DNA of 64,000 nucleotides, taken from contig NZ_LOKW01000003.1 of assembly GCF_002211305.1 (NCBI RefSeq), positions 1 to 64,000 of the forward strand, in the 5' to 3' direction. Below the pieces are notes generated by a model. That model was given only the letters and a program-made list of their open reading frames with translations. It was not told the DNA's origin and ran no database searches. The stretch is from Rhizobium sp. R634 (GTDB lineage Bacteria > Pseudomonadota > Alphaproteobacteria > Rhizobiales > Rhizobiaceae). How positions within the stretch are numbered: the stretch's first letter is position 1; the number at the start of each line of letters is the position of its first letter. The position numbers and the translations under genes were made by a program. Below are positions 37,435-45,454 of this stretch, piece after piece.

Positions 37435-38259
37435 ATGTCCGATCAGAAGCCCAATCCCGCGCCGCAATTCCTGACGGTCGGCGAAGGCGAAGCGGCGCGT
37501 GAAATCGCTCTCCTCGTCCGCCCGGCGCAAGCCGGCGAAGACACGCCGGCGCTCGTCTGGCTGTCCGGCTATCGTTCCGACATGAGCGGCACCAAGGCGG
37601 TGGAACTCGACGGCTTGGCCGCCGAGCTCGGCCTCGCTTGCATTCGTTTCGACTATTCCGGCCACGGACTGTCCGGCGGCAGCTTCCGCGACGGAACGAT
37701 CTCCCGCTGGCTGGAAGAGGCCATTGCCGTGCTGCGTCATGCCGCGCCTGAACGCGTGCTCCTCGTCGGCTCCTCGATGGGCGGCTGGATCGCGCTCAGG
37801 CTGGCGCAGGAGCTTGCGCGGCAGGGCGGAACAAAACTCCAAGGCATGGCGTTGATCGCGCCTGCGCCGGATTTCACCTCCGAACTGATCGAGCCGCACC
37901 TGACGGCCAAGGAGCAGAAGTCGCTTGCAGAGCGCGGCTATTTCGAAGAGCGCTCGCAATACAGCCCGGAACCGAACATCTATACCAGGGCGCTGATCGA
38001 GGACGGCCGCGAAAACCGGGTGCTGGACGGCATCATCGAGACCGGCTGCCCGGTGCATATCCTCCAGGGCATGAAGGACCCCGACGTGCCGCATCAGCAT
38101 GCAATGAAACTCGTCGAGCATCTTCCGGCCGACGACGTTGTGCTGACCCTCATTCGCGACGGCGACCACCGCCTTTCCCGTCCCGGCGACATCGCGCTTC
38201 TCGTCAGCGCCGTCAAAGGCATCCTCCGCTCATCGGCAAATAGAGAAAAGCCCGCTTGA
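37435..38259 (+). CDS. Alpha/beta hydrolase (serine aminopeptidase-like)
   Basis: 274 residues with a complete catalytic set: the nucleophile elbow LLVGSSMGGW, an acid in LQGMKDPDVP and the His in IRDGDHRLS. DYSGHGLSGG is the oxyanion-side loop. It is cytoplasmic and probably acts on a small ester or peptide. It is divergent from infC. Rhizobial homologues at this position are annotated as alpha/beta hydrolases; the substrate is unknown. Confidence 0.88.
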   Translation: MSDQKPNPAPQFLTVGEGEAAREIALLVRPAQAGEDTPALVWLSGYRSDMSGTKAVELDGLAAELGLACIRFDYSGHGLSGGSFRDGTISRWLEEAIAVLRHAAPERVLLVGSSMGGWIALRLAQELARQGGTKLQGMALIAPAPDFTSELIEPHLTAKEQKSLAERGYFEERSQYSPEPNIYTRALIEDGRENRVLDGIIETGCPVHILQGMKDPDVPHQHAMKLVEHLPADDVVLTLIRDGDHRLSRPGDIALLVSAVKGILRSSANREKPA

Positions 38260-38305
38260 GGGCGGAGGCGATCACCCCGAAGCAAGTTCCCGGTTCCGTT
38301 GCATT

Positions 38306-38387
38306 TTAACCATGTCGGCGAGTTGCCAGGTCCTCCTAAGAAGTAACGATTGACTCTTCTCGGCCCTCTCCATTAACACTTTGTTAA
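38306..38387 (+). promoter_or_regulatory. CtrA-type sites upstream of the BTLCP gene
   Basis: A full TTAA-N7-TTAA element lies at 38373-38387 (TTAACACTTTGTTAA), and a half-site TTAACCAT lies at 38306-38313. The full site ends 13 bp before the ATG. The consensus for the cell-cycle regulator CtrA is TTAA-N7-TTAA(C). Confidence 0.5.
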
Positions 38388-38400
38388 TAATTAAGGGGCG

Positions 38401-39018
38401 ATGCGAGGAAGAGCGGGCGTGCGGATCAAGGGTATCTTCGTGGCCATGATGGCCGTGTTTGCGATGGCGACTGCCGCCATCCCGGCACCAAGCAGAAATG
38501 CTTCCATGGTAACAGGCAATGCCACTTCCCAACCGATCGGCCACTACGATTTCTGTCAGATTCACCGCAACGAATGCGGCGCAAACCGCAATTCCGGCCC
38601 GATCGAGATGGACCCGGCGAAATGGTCGCTCGTCCGTTCGGTCAATGCCATGGTCAATCGCACGATCACCCCGATGACCGACAAGGAAATCTACGGCAAG
38701 GACGAGGTCTGGGCTTATCCGACCACCGCCGGCGACTGCGAGGACTTCGCGCTCCTGAAGCGCCGCATCCTGATACAGCGCGGCGTTCCGGCCGCCGACC
38801 TGCTGATGACCGTCGTTCGCAAGCCCGATGGCGAAGGCCATGCCGTGCTGACGCTGCGCACCGCCGAAGGCGATTTCGTGCTCGACAATCTCGCTTCCGA
38901 CGTGAAGCCGTGGTTCGGGACGCCCTATACCTTCGTCAAGCGCCAGTCGAGCTACAATGCCGGCCGCTGGGTCACCATCGAAAACGGCCGCGACGTTCTG
39001 GTCGGCGCTCTGCGCTGA
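38401..39018 (+). CDS. Transglutaminase-like cysteine peptidase (BTLCP)
   Basis: 205 residues with a signal peptide (GIFVAMMAVFAMATAAIPAP), so it is periplasmic. The BTLCP triad is visible: Cys113 in AGDCEDFALLK, His147 in GEGHAVLTL and Asp162 in FVLDNLAS. LapG, the best-known member, cleaves large adhesins under c-di-GMP control, but the substrate here is unknown and no LapD-like gene is adjacent. TAAGGGGCG precedes the ATG. A CtrA-type element lies upstream and a strong terminator follows. Confidence 0.88.
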   Translation: MRGRAGVRIKGIFVAMMAVFAMATAAIPAPSRNASMVTGNATSQPIGHYDFCQIHRNECGANRNSGPIEMDPAKWSLVRSVNAMVNRTITPMTDKEIYGKDEVWAYPTTAGDCEDFALLKRRILIQRGVPAADLLMTVVRKPDGEGHAVLTLRTAEGDFVLDNLASDVKPWFGTPYTFVKRQSSYNAGRWVTIENGRDVLVGALR

Positions 39019-39040
39019 GGATTTCCGGGGGGATGTGGGG

Positions 39041-39074
39041 AAAAGGGCCGGCGAAAGCCGGCCTTTTTGTTTTT
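39041..39074 (+). terminator. Rho-independent terminator after the BTLCP gene
   Basis: GGCCGGC-GAAA-GCCGGCC followed by TTTTTGTTTTT, 22 bp after the stop. The A-run before the stem would let it work in both directions. Confidence 0.85.
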
Positions 39075-39245
39075 GGGGTGCTGCAGGGTGTGCCCCTAAT
39101 GGGAGCTGATCGCTGAACCGCAACCTTGTACGCGAGATAAGGAATTGGTTTGCCGCACCGTCTCTCGGCCCTTCGCATGGCTCCGGGCGTTCGCTGCCGC
39201 AATCGATTCGCTGGATCGATTGCTCGAGCTTTGCCCGACCGCAGC

Positions 39246-40229
39246 TCACCCATTCCCAATCAGAATACCGGCGGCGAGAACCAGGCTGCCGCCAAGGACG
39301 ACCTGGAAGGCGGCGCGAAGGAAGGGCGTTTCCATATAACGGTTCTGGATGAAGGCAATCGCCCAGAGTTCGAAGAAGACGATGACGGCGGCGGTGATCG
39401 TCGCGGTCCAGAAATGCGGGATCAGGTAAGGCAGGGCATGTCCGAGACCGCCGAGCGTCGTCATGATGCCGCAGGCAAGGCCGCGTTTGACGGGCGAACC
39501 CCGGCCGGAGATCTTGCCGTCGTCATGGGCGGCCTCGGTGAAACCCATCGAGATGCCGGCGCCGACGGAGGCGGAAAGACCGACGAGGAAAGTCTGCCAG
39601 GTATCCTGCGTGGCAAAGGCGGCGGCGAAGATCGGCGCCAGCGTCGAGACCGAACCATCCATCAAGCCGGCAAGACCCGGCTGCACATAGGTCAGCACGA
39701 ATTGCCGGTGCGCCGTCTCGTCTTCGTCGCGCTTGACGTCTTCGGGCGTGTGTTTGTCGCCGAGCATGCGGGCAATATCCTCATGCCCCTGTTCGGCGAG
39801 CGCGAGATCGCCGAGAAGCTCTCGCGTCGAGGCATCCGAGGTCTGCTTGGCCGCCTCGATATAGAAACGGTATGCCTGATCCTCCATCGCTTCGGTTTCC
39901 TGCCGTATTGCATCGAGCGAAAGATTTGCCCTCAGCCAGTCGGGCTTGCGTTCGTAGAAGCCCTGCACATGTTCGCGCCGAATCAGCGGGATGCGCTCGC
40001 CAAAACGCTGGCGATGGATCTCGATCAGGGATTTGCGATGCGTATCCTCGACCTCGGCCATATCTTCGAAAACCTTGGCCGAGGCCGGGAATTCGTTCCG
40101 GAGCCTGTCGGCATAGGCAAGATAGATGCGAGCATCGTCTTCCTCGGAGGCGATTGCGAGGGCGAGGATCTCCTGCTCGGACAGCGACTCGAAAGACCGT
40201 TTCGGTGATCTGAAAAATCGCGCCAGCAT
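39246..40229 (-). CDS. mbfA: Rubrerythrin-VIT1 fusion iron exporter, MbfA type
   Basis: 327 residues. The N-terminal half is a ferritin/rubrerythrin-like four-helix domain with di-iron ligands (AIASEEDDARIYL, MAEVEDTHRKSL, LALAEQGHEDIAR). The C-terminal half is a VIT1/CCC1-type membrane domain with about five spans (GLMDGSVSTLAPIFAAAFA, SMGFTEAAHDDG). This fusion is MbfA, an inner-membrane exporter that protects against excess iron and peroxide in Agrobacterium and Bradyrhizobium. A perfect 17-bp iron control element lies 16 bp upstream of the start, which fits Irr repression. Confidence 0.93.
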   Translation of the reverse strand: MLARFFRSPKRSFESLSEQEILALAIASEEDDARIYLAYADRLRNEFPASAKVFEDMAEVEDTHRKSLIEIHRQRFGERIPLIRREHVQGFYERKPDWLRANLSLDAIRQETEAMEDQAYRFYIEAAKQTSDASTRELLGDLALAEQGHEDIARMLGDKHTPEDVKRDEDETAHRQFVLTYVQPGLAGLMDGSVSTLAPIFAAAFATQDTWQTFLVGLSASVGAGISMGFTEAAHDDGKISGRGSPVKRGLACGIMTTLGGLGHALPYLIPHFWTATITAAVIVFFELWAIAFIQNRYMETPFLRAAFQVVLGGSLVLAAGILIGNG

Positions 40230-40244
40230 AACTATTCTCCATAA

Positions 40245-40261
40245 TTTAGAATTATTCTAAA
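40245..40261 (-). promoter_or_regulatory. Irr iron control element (ICE)
   Basis: TTTAGAATTATTCTAAA is a perfect inverted repeat (TTTAGAAT/ATTCTAAA around one T), matching the ICE consensus bound by the haem-sensing regulator Irr. It lies immediately upstream of mbfA, as known in other Rhizobiales. Confidence 0.85.
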
Positions 40262-40399
40262 TCTAAAGAAGCAGCCAATGGCGGTCAAGTGCACAGACGG
40301 GCCGGCTGACAGATTGCCGCAAGCTGCAAGCATGGCTTTGGCGCGCTGGCACAAACACCTATATGAAGAGCGCCGCATCATGCGGCGCCGGGGTTTATG

Positions 40400-40867
40400 A
40401 TGGACAAAGAAATTCAGGGCCGCCCTGCCCATGTCGCGGCGATCCGCGAAAAGGCGGAGGCCGAAATGCGGGCGATGGGCGTCGACGAAGCCTTCATCGA
40501 CAGGCTGGTCGAGGCTTTTTACGGACGAGTGCTGGAGCATCCCGATCTCGGCCCAGTGTTCGACGCCCGGCTTTCCGGCCGCTGGCCGGAGCATATGCAG
40601 AAGATGAAGAGCTTCTGGTCGGCCGTCGCCTTTCGCAGCGGCGCCTATGGCGGCAAGCCGGTGCAGGCGCATACGGGCGTTCAGAACCTGACGCCCGATC
40701 TTTTTCCGAAATGGCTGTCGCTGTTTGCCGCGACGCTCGACGATGTCGCCCCCTCGCCGGAGGCCAAGGCCTGGTTCATGGCGACCGCAGAGCGGATCGC
40801 CAAAAGCCTGACGCTGTCGCTGTTCTACAATCCCGCGCTCGACGATCCGGCGAAAAAAGCGGGCTGA
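40400..40867 (+). CDS. Group III truncated haemoglobin
   Basis: 155 residues from ATG 40400 (ATG 40397 is also possible). The globin has FYGRVLEHPDLGPVF in helices A-B, KMKSFWSAVAFRSGAYGG, and the likely proximal His in VQAHTGVQNLTPDLFPKWLSLF. A group III (P-type) trHb is suggested by length and by the lack of the group I glycine motifs. Its role is oxygen or NO chemistry, not clearly established. It is divergent from mbfA, and the 170-bp spacer holds the ICE, so Irr could affect both. Confidence 0.88.
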   Translation: MDKEIQGRPAHVAAIREKAEAEMRAMGVDEAFIDRLVEAFYGRVLEHPDLGPVFDARLSGRWPEHMQKMKSFWSAVAFRSGAYGGKPVQAHTGVQNLTPDLFPKWLSLFAATLDDVAPSPEAKAWFMATAERIAKSLTLSLFYNPALDDPAKKAG

Positions 40868-40871
40868 TCGT

Positions 40872-41765
40872 TCACTGCTTCGCCGAAAAGGTCGCGCCGG
40901 CGCTTGCCGCGACGACCAGAGCCGTTCCGGCCATCTGCAGCAGCGTCATCGGCTGAGTCAGGATGAGAAAGCCCGCAAGTGCGGCAATCGCCGGTTCGAG
41001 GCTCATGAGAATGCCGAAGGAGGCTGTCGGCATGCGCCGCAGAGCGATCAGTTCCAGCGTGTAGGGCAGCAGCGGCACGAGAATGGCAAGGCCCACCATT
41101 TCAATCAGGCCGGAACCATCGAGCTTGGGCAACGCGCCGGCGAAGCCGAAGGGTGTCGCGACCAGCGCGGCGACCATCAGCGACATGGAAAGCCCTTCCA
41201 GCCCCTTGAAGCTCGCACCGATCTTTTTCGTCAGGATGATATAGATCGCCCAGCCGGTTCCTGCGCCGAGCGCGAAGAGAATACCCTCGATGTCGCCGAC
41301 CCAGCCTTCCCCATCATGGGCGAGAGCCAGCACGCCGAGCGCGGCAAGCAGGGGCCAGACGAGACGCCGGCCGAGACCGTAACCGATGGTCGCCACCGAC
41401 AGCGGGCCGAGAAAATCGATCGCCACGGCAAGCCCGAGCGGAATGCGCTCGATCGCCGCGAAGAAGCTCATGGTCATCAGCGCCGTCGTGGTGCCGAGAA
41501 CCAGAGCGCTCGTCCATTGCGCCCTGTTGTAGCTTGAGATGCGCGGCCGCACGACGATGGCCAGGATGAGGGCCGCAAACGCAAGCCGCAGCCAGCTGGC
41601 GCCGGCCGGTCCATAGGTGGCGATGGCGGAGGAGGAAAGCGCTGCGCCGAACTGGATTGACGACATGGACAGCAGGCACATCAGCCCGCCGGCCGCCACG
41701 CCGCCGAATGCCGTCGATGCCTCTGCGCTCAGCGTGCCTGCGCCGGCATTCGCTTTTTCTTCCAT
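40872..41765 (-). CDS. EamA/RhtA-like DMT transporter
   Basis: About 297 residues from ATG 41765, preceded by GGGAG at a 6-nt distance; the frame continues to 41822 and includes ATG 41771. Ten hydrophobic segments form two EamA repeats (SSIQFGAALSSSAIATYGPA; GAGTGWAIYIILTKKIGA). It is closest in layout to RhtA-type threonine/homoserine exporters; the substrate is not proved. The stop lies 4 bp after the convergent haemoglobin stop. Confidence 0.86.
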   Translation of the reverse strand: MEEKANAGAGTLSAEASTAFGGVAAGGLMCLLSMSSIQFGAALSSSAIATYGPAGASWLRLAFAALILAIVVRPRISSYNRAQWTSALVLGTTTALMTMSFFAAIERIPLGLAVAIDFLGPLSVATIGYGLGRRLVWPLLAALGVLALAHDGEGWVGDIEGILFALGAGTGWAIYIILTKKIGASFKGLEGLSMSLMVAALVATPFGFAGALPKLDGSGLIEMVGLAILVPLLPYTLELIALRRMPTASFGILMSLEPAIAALAGFLILTQPMTLLQMAGTALVVAASAGATFSAKQ

Positions 41766-41858
41766 GCTCATCTCCCGATCGCGCCTCTTCTTACGAAGGC
41801 GATGGGCGAGCGACAAATTCAAACTTCTTATCCAGCCAGAAAGAGGTTTGATGCGATA

Positions 41859-42410
41859 TCAGAGACGGCCGGCCAGAATGACCTCTTCGGCGTCCTCGAA
41901 GCTCATTTCGAACACCTTCCTGCCGATGTCGAAGCTGAAGCCGTTGCGGGCGAAAGCCGAAAGCTCCTTCGCCTTGCGTTTTTCGTCAAGCTCGACCCGG
42001 CGGAAGGGGCCGAAGGCGCGTTTGCGGGCAAATATCGCGGCAGCATAGAGATCGTCAGCCTCCCCGAGCGCAGCCTTGACCTTGTCGCTGGAGACGCCCT
42101 TGGCGGCAAGCTTCTGGGCGATGGCACGCTTCGATTTGCCGCCGCGCACGGCAGAGCGCGTGCTGATCTCCGCATAGGCGCTATCGTCGAGCACCTTATT
42201 GTCATAGGCAAATTTGACCGCGAAATCGGCAACGGCCTTGAGTTGTGCCGCGCTGATGCCCTCGAACTTTTCCCTGGCCTTGCGGGTGATGGCGTCGAAG
42301 AGCTGCTTTTCCGTCATCATCCGCCGCTCCAAGCGATAGATGGCGGAGTTGCGCGCCCAGCTCAGCATGCGCGGTGTCGGGATATCGGATGGAAGGGTCT
42401 CCTCGGTCAT
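41859..42410 (-). CDS. recX: Regulatory protein RecX
   Basis: About 183 residues from ATG 42410, with a TTG at 42419 as alternative. It has the three-helix repeats of RecX: NSAIYRLERRMMTEKQLFDA, then AVKFAYDNKVLDDSAYAE and KSKRAIAQKLAAKGVSSDKV. It modulates RecA filaments. recA is not adjacent. It begins at the stop of the HDAC-like gene on the same strand, so the two are co-transcribed. Alphaproteobacterial RecX proteins are diverged, but length and repeats fit. Confidence 0.88.
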   Translation of the reverse strand: MTEETLPSDIPTPRMLSWARNSAIYRLERRMMTEKQLFDAITRKAREKFEGISAAQLKAVADFAVKFAYDNKVLDDSAYAEISTRSAVRGGKSKRAIAQKLAAKGVSSDKVKAALGEADDLYAAAIFARKRAFGPFRRVELDEKRKAKELSAFARNGFSFDIGRKVFEMSFEDAEEVILAGRL

Positions 42411-42419
42411 CTCAAGCAA

Positions 42420-43445
42420 TCAGGCTTCCAGGCCCTTGAGGACATTGGCGACGTTGAGGCCGATTTCCGGCACCCCGTACCCGCCCTCCATGCAGGTGAC
42501 GACGGGCAGGCCGGTGGCCGAGATCATCTCTCCCATGCGGATGAAGTCTTCCGATTTCAGCTGGAAAAACGAGATCGGATCTCGCTCGAACGTATCGACG
42601 CCGAGCGCCAGGACGATCGCCTCCGCGCCGAAGGCCTTGATGCGGGCGAGCGCATCGGCAAGGGTGGAAGACCAGATCTCCCAGGGCGTATGGGGCGGCA
42701 TCGGATAGTTGCGGTTGGCGCCGGCGCCCTCCCCTTCGCCCTCTTCATCGGCATGGCCGAGGAAGTAAGGAAAGGCAAACATCGGATCGCCATGCAGCGA
42801 CGCGGTGAAGACATCGCCGCGCTGGTAGAAGAGATCCTGCGTGCCGTTGCCGTGATGAAAATCGACATCGAGCACGGCGGCCTTCTTGGCGCCGTGATCG
42901 AGCAGACGCTGGGCTGCGACGCCGGAATTGTTGATGAAGCAATAGCCGCCGAAGAGATCGATGCCGGCATGGTGACCGGGCGGACGGCAGAGCGCGAAGG
43001 CGAAACGGTGGCCGGCATTCAGCCAATCCGCGCCCGTCATCGCGCATCGCATCGCGGCAAGCGCCGCCTCGTAGGAGCCCTGGGTGATGGAGGTATCGGC
43101 GGCATTGGCGTAATGGCCGATCGCGCCGACGATATTGTCGGGCACGCGGCTGCTGGTGCGGCGCACCGGAAATGAATTGGCGATCGCTTCGCCCTCGAAG
43201 CCCGCCGCCACCCAGCGGTCCCAGACTGTGGCAAGAAAATCGAGATAGGCGGGATCATGCACCTTTCCAGCCGTTTCCAGGCCGTGCGCATCCGGCGCCA
43301 CGACATCGGCAAAGCCTGCTTCCTTCACCGCCGCGAGGATCCATTCGGCGCGGAACGGCGCCTCGAAAGGCGTCACCAGCCGGCCGGCATAGAGCTCGGT
43401 TCTGGCATCGCGCAGCTTGTGGTCTTCGGAATAGATGACGCGCAT
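42420..43445 (-). CDS. Histone deacetylase family protein (acetylpolyamine/acetoin-type)
   Basis: 341 residues from ATG 43445 (MRVIYSEDHKLRDART). Zinc-amidohydrolase motifs are CRPPGHHAG, DVDFHHGNGTQDLFY and the C-terminal EGGYGV. Bacterial members deacetylate polyamines or similar small amides rather than histones. The longer frame to 43616 adds unrelated Ser/Thr-rich sequence. recX follows with adjacent stop and start. It is divergent from the HAD gene. Confidence 0.9.
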   Translation of the reverse strand: MRVIYSEDHKLRDARTELYAGRLVTPFEAPFRAEWILAAVKEAGFADVVAPDAHGLETAGKVHDPAYLDFLATVWDRWVAAGFEGEAIANSFPVRRTSSRVPDNIVGAIGHYANAADTSITQGSYEAALAAMRCAMTGADWLNAGHRFAFALCRPPGHHAGIDLFGGYCFINNSGVAAQRLLDHGAKKAAVLDVDFHHGNGTQDLFYQRGDVFTASLHGDPMFAFPYFLGHADEEGEGEGAGANRNYPMPPHTPWEIWSSTLADALARIKAFGAEAIVLALGVDTFERDPISFFQLKSEDFIRMGEMISATGLPVVTCMEGGYGVPEIGLNVANVLKGLEA

Positions 43446-43578
43446 TTCAGATCCTGTCGCTAATTGAGAGTCGAGGTTTACATGGGTCGGCCGCGACAAA
43501 AAAGCCGGCGCGGCACTCTTGATCGCCAAGGAGGATGACTGCACCTTCTCCATGTTTCGAGACCGAAGGAAATTCCGC

Positions 43579-44190
43579 ATGAAAGTGCTGATGGTCGATG
43601 TCGACGGCGTGCTCATTCATGGCCGCCCGGCCGATGGGCTGCCCCACTTCACTTATCTCGAACGCGACCTCGGACTGCGGCCTGATTTGCTGCAACGGGA
43701 ATTCTTCCAGACCCACTGGGGCGACATCATCATCGGCCGCGACGAGCTGGAGCCACGGCTCGCCAGCGTACTGGCAAGGATTGCGCCCCATCTCCGCGCT
43801 GCGACGCTGATCGACTACTGGTTCGAAAACGATTCGCGCCTTAACCGCAATCTGCTGACAGATCTCGCCTTGCTCAGGAAAAGCGGTGTTAGGCTCTTCC
43901 TGGCGACGAATCAGGAGCACCGGCGGGCGCACTACCTGATGAAGGAACTGGGCCTCAGCGCCCATTTCGACGACATCCTCTATTCCGCAGCGCTCGGCCA
44001 CAGCAAGCCTTCGCCCGGCTTCTTCCGGCTGGCGACCGAGCGGGCCGGGGCCATGCCCAACGAGATCGCCTTCATCGACGACATGGCGATGAATATCGAA
44101 GCGGCGCGGCAGTTCGGCTGGAACGCGGCGCAATGGACAGCAGGCGCGACGCTGGCCGGCGCTCTTTCCGAATTCGTCAGAGCAGCATGA
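43579..44190 (+). CDS. HAD family hydrolase
   Basis: 203 residues. HAD motif I is LMVDVDGVLIHG, motif II lies in LFLATNQEH, motif III in GHSKPSPGFF and motif IV in FIDDMAMNIEAA. It is an HAD-IA type phosphatase of a small phosphorylated metabolite. ATG 43579 is chosen because it places motif I at the usual distance; the frame extends back to 43519. Its 3' end faces the GNAT gene 16 bp away. Confidence 0.88.
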   Translation: MKVLMVDVDGVLIHGRPADGLPHFTYLERDLGLRPDLLQREFFQTHWGDIIIGRDELEPRLASVLARIAPHLRAATLIDYWFENDSRLNRNLLTDLALLRKSGVRLFLATNQEHRRAHYLMKELGLSAHFDDILYSAALGHSKPSPGFFRLATERAGAMPNEIAFIDDMAMNIEAARQFGWNAAQWTAGATLAGALSEFVRAA

Positions 44191-44205
44191 GCGAGACGAG
44201 TGCAA

Positions 44206-44724
44206 TCAGCCGAGCCGCTTGTAAAACAGGGTGGTGTCGCAGAAGCCGCCTTCCGGCCACAGCGCATAATCGGGAATGACGCCGACGCGCTGCCAGCCCA
44301 GGCGCGGATAGATAGCCTCGGCATCGCTGCCGGTTGCCGTGTCGAGCACGAGCAGGGTTTTGCCGCGGGTGGCCGCCTCGCGTTCGGCGGCTTCCATCAG
44401 CAGGCGGGCGAGGCCTTTGCCGCGGGCGGAGCGATGCACCAGGAGCTTCTTCAGATCGCCGCGATGCGGCTGGTTCGGCATTTGCGCGGCGCCGACCTGC
44501 ACCGTGCCGACGATCCGACCATCGAGTTCGGCGACCAGCAACAGGCTGCCGCCGCCGGCGACCGCCTCGGCGACTTCTAGCCAGTAGGGCTCGGCATCCT
44601 CGGGCGTATAGGGCTGCATGAAGCCGACGGAAGCTCCGCCGGCGACGCAATCGGCAAGCACCTCCGCAAGATCAGGGATGGCGGCGCGGGCTTCCTCGGC
44701 CGAAAGGGTGCGAATGTCGGGCAT
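44206..44724 (-). CDS. GNAT family N-acetyltransferase
   Basis: 172 residues with motif A KKLLVHRSARGKGLARLLM and the C-terminal GFCDTTLFYKRL, as in bacterial GNATs. It starts 25 bp after the XRE-cupin regulator stop on the same strand, so the regulator and enzyme probably form an operon. Substrate unknown; detoxification of an amine is a reasonable guess from the pairing. Confidence 0.86.
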   Translation of the reverse strand: MPDIRTLSAEEARAAIPDLAEVLADCVAGGASVGFMQPYTPEDAEPYWLEVAEAVAGGGSLLLVAELDGRIVGTVQVGAAQMPNQPHRGDLKKLLVHRSARGKGLARLLMEAAEREAATRGKTLLVLDTATGSDAEAIYPRLGWQRVGVIPDYALWPEGGFCDTTLFYKRLG

Positions 44725-44748
44725 GTTCTTCTCCTGAAATGAAAATCG

Positions 44749-45318
44749 TTAGCGGCCGCCGCGGTCGAGCACGACGCAGTAGCGCGCCGGCGCGTTGCCG
44801 GGATTATGAAAGGAATGACCCTCGCCGACGGGCATGAAGAGGCAATCGCCGGGACGCAGCCGATAGACCGTCTCACCCGCCGTCATCTCCAATTCGCCAT
44901 CGAAGAGCCAAACATGCTGCGTCATGCCATGCGATGCGGCATGCGGCGGGAAGCTGACGCGGGCGCCGGCGGGAAATTCCACCTCGACGATGTCGACGGT
45001 GGAAGCCGTGCCGGGCGCCGACACCGCCCGCCTGAGATAACCGGTCTCCGGATCGCGCCAGACCTGCTGCTCCTGCCGGCGGGCGAGCGGCGAGGCCTGC
45101 TGTCCCTCCTCCGCGAAGAAGGCCGAGAGCGACAGGCCGAGGGCGGCGCAGACCCTTGCCAGCAGCGAGGCGGTGGGGCTCGCCTCCGCCCGCTCGATGC
45201 GCGAGATCATCGCCCGGCTGACACCGGAGACTTCGGCCAGATCATCCAGCGTCAGACCTTTTTCCAGCCGCAGCTTGCGGATGCGGATGCCGATCGCCTG
45301 TTCGAGTTCCTGTTCCAT
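44749..45318 (-). CDS. XRE family regulator with cupin domain
   Basis: 189 residues: an N-terminal Cro/C1-type HTH (LTLDDLAEVSGVSRAMISRIE, about 19-39) and a C-terminal cupin (FPPHAASHGMTQHVWLFDGE, then LRPGDCLFMPVGEGHSFHNP). Such proteins sense a small ligand in the cupin barrel and repress nearby genes. A 41-bp dyad at 45330-45370, 12 bp upstream of its start, is the likely autoregulatory operator. The GNAT gene follows in the same operon. Confidence 0.9.
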   Translation of the reverse strand: MEQELEQAIGIRIRKLRLEKGLTLDDLAEVSGVSRAMISRIERAEASPTASLLARVCAALGLSLSAFFAEEGQQASPLARRQEQQVWRDPETGYLRRAVSAPGTASTVDIVEVEFPAGARVSFPPHAASHGMTQHVWLFDGELEMTAGETVYRLRPGDCLFMPVGEGHSFHNPGNAPARYCVVLDRGGR

Positions 45319-45329
45319 CGTGCATTCCT

Positions 45330-45370
45330 GATTCCACTATAAGAGAAATACATTATCTCATAATGGAATC
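45330..45370. promoter_or_regulatory. Operator dyad upstream of the XRE-cupin regulator
   Basis: GATTCCACTATAAGAGA and TCTCATAATGGAATC are near-perfect inverted arms around a 9-bp AT-rich centre. It lies between the divergent XRE-cupin (start 45318) and tenA (start 45455) genes. Confidence 0.6.
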
Positions 45371-45409
45371 AAGTGCGCCTCACGCTGCTCCCCGCTTGCC
45401 TTCACGGCA

Positions 45410-45438
45410 GCGCCGCCGATATATGGCGGCGGCGCTCG
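45410..45438. other. GC-rich hairpin upstream of tenA
   Basis: AGCGCCGCC pairs with GGCGGCGCT around GATATATGGC, about 20 bp before the tenA ATG. It does not resemble the conserved cores of a TPP riboswitch. It may be a 5' leader structure or a chance GC stem. Confidence 0.35.
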
Positions 45439-45454
45439 ATACACGGAGGACATC

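Noticed and set aside
39199..39223. Inverted repeat GCAATCGA/TCGATTGC as mbfA terminator
   Set aside because: No T-run in either direction, and the stem is only 8 bp with a 9-bp loop.
41802..43175. 457-codon plus-strand ORF opposite recX and the HDAC gene
   Set aside because: Composition is that of an antisense shadow; both minus-strand genes have clear motifs.
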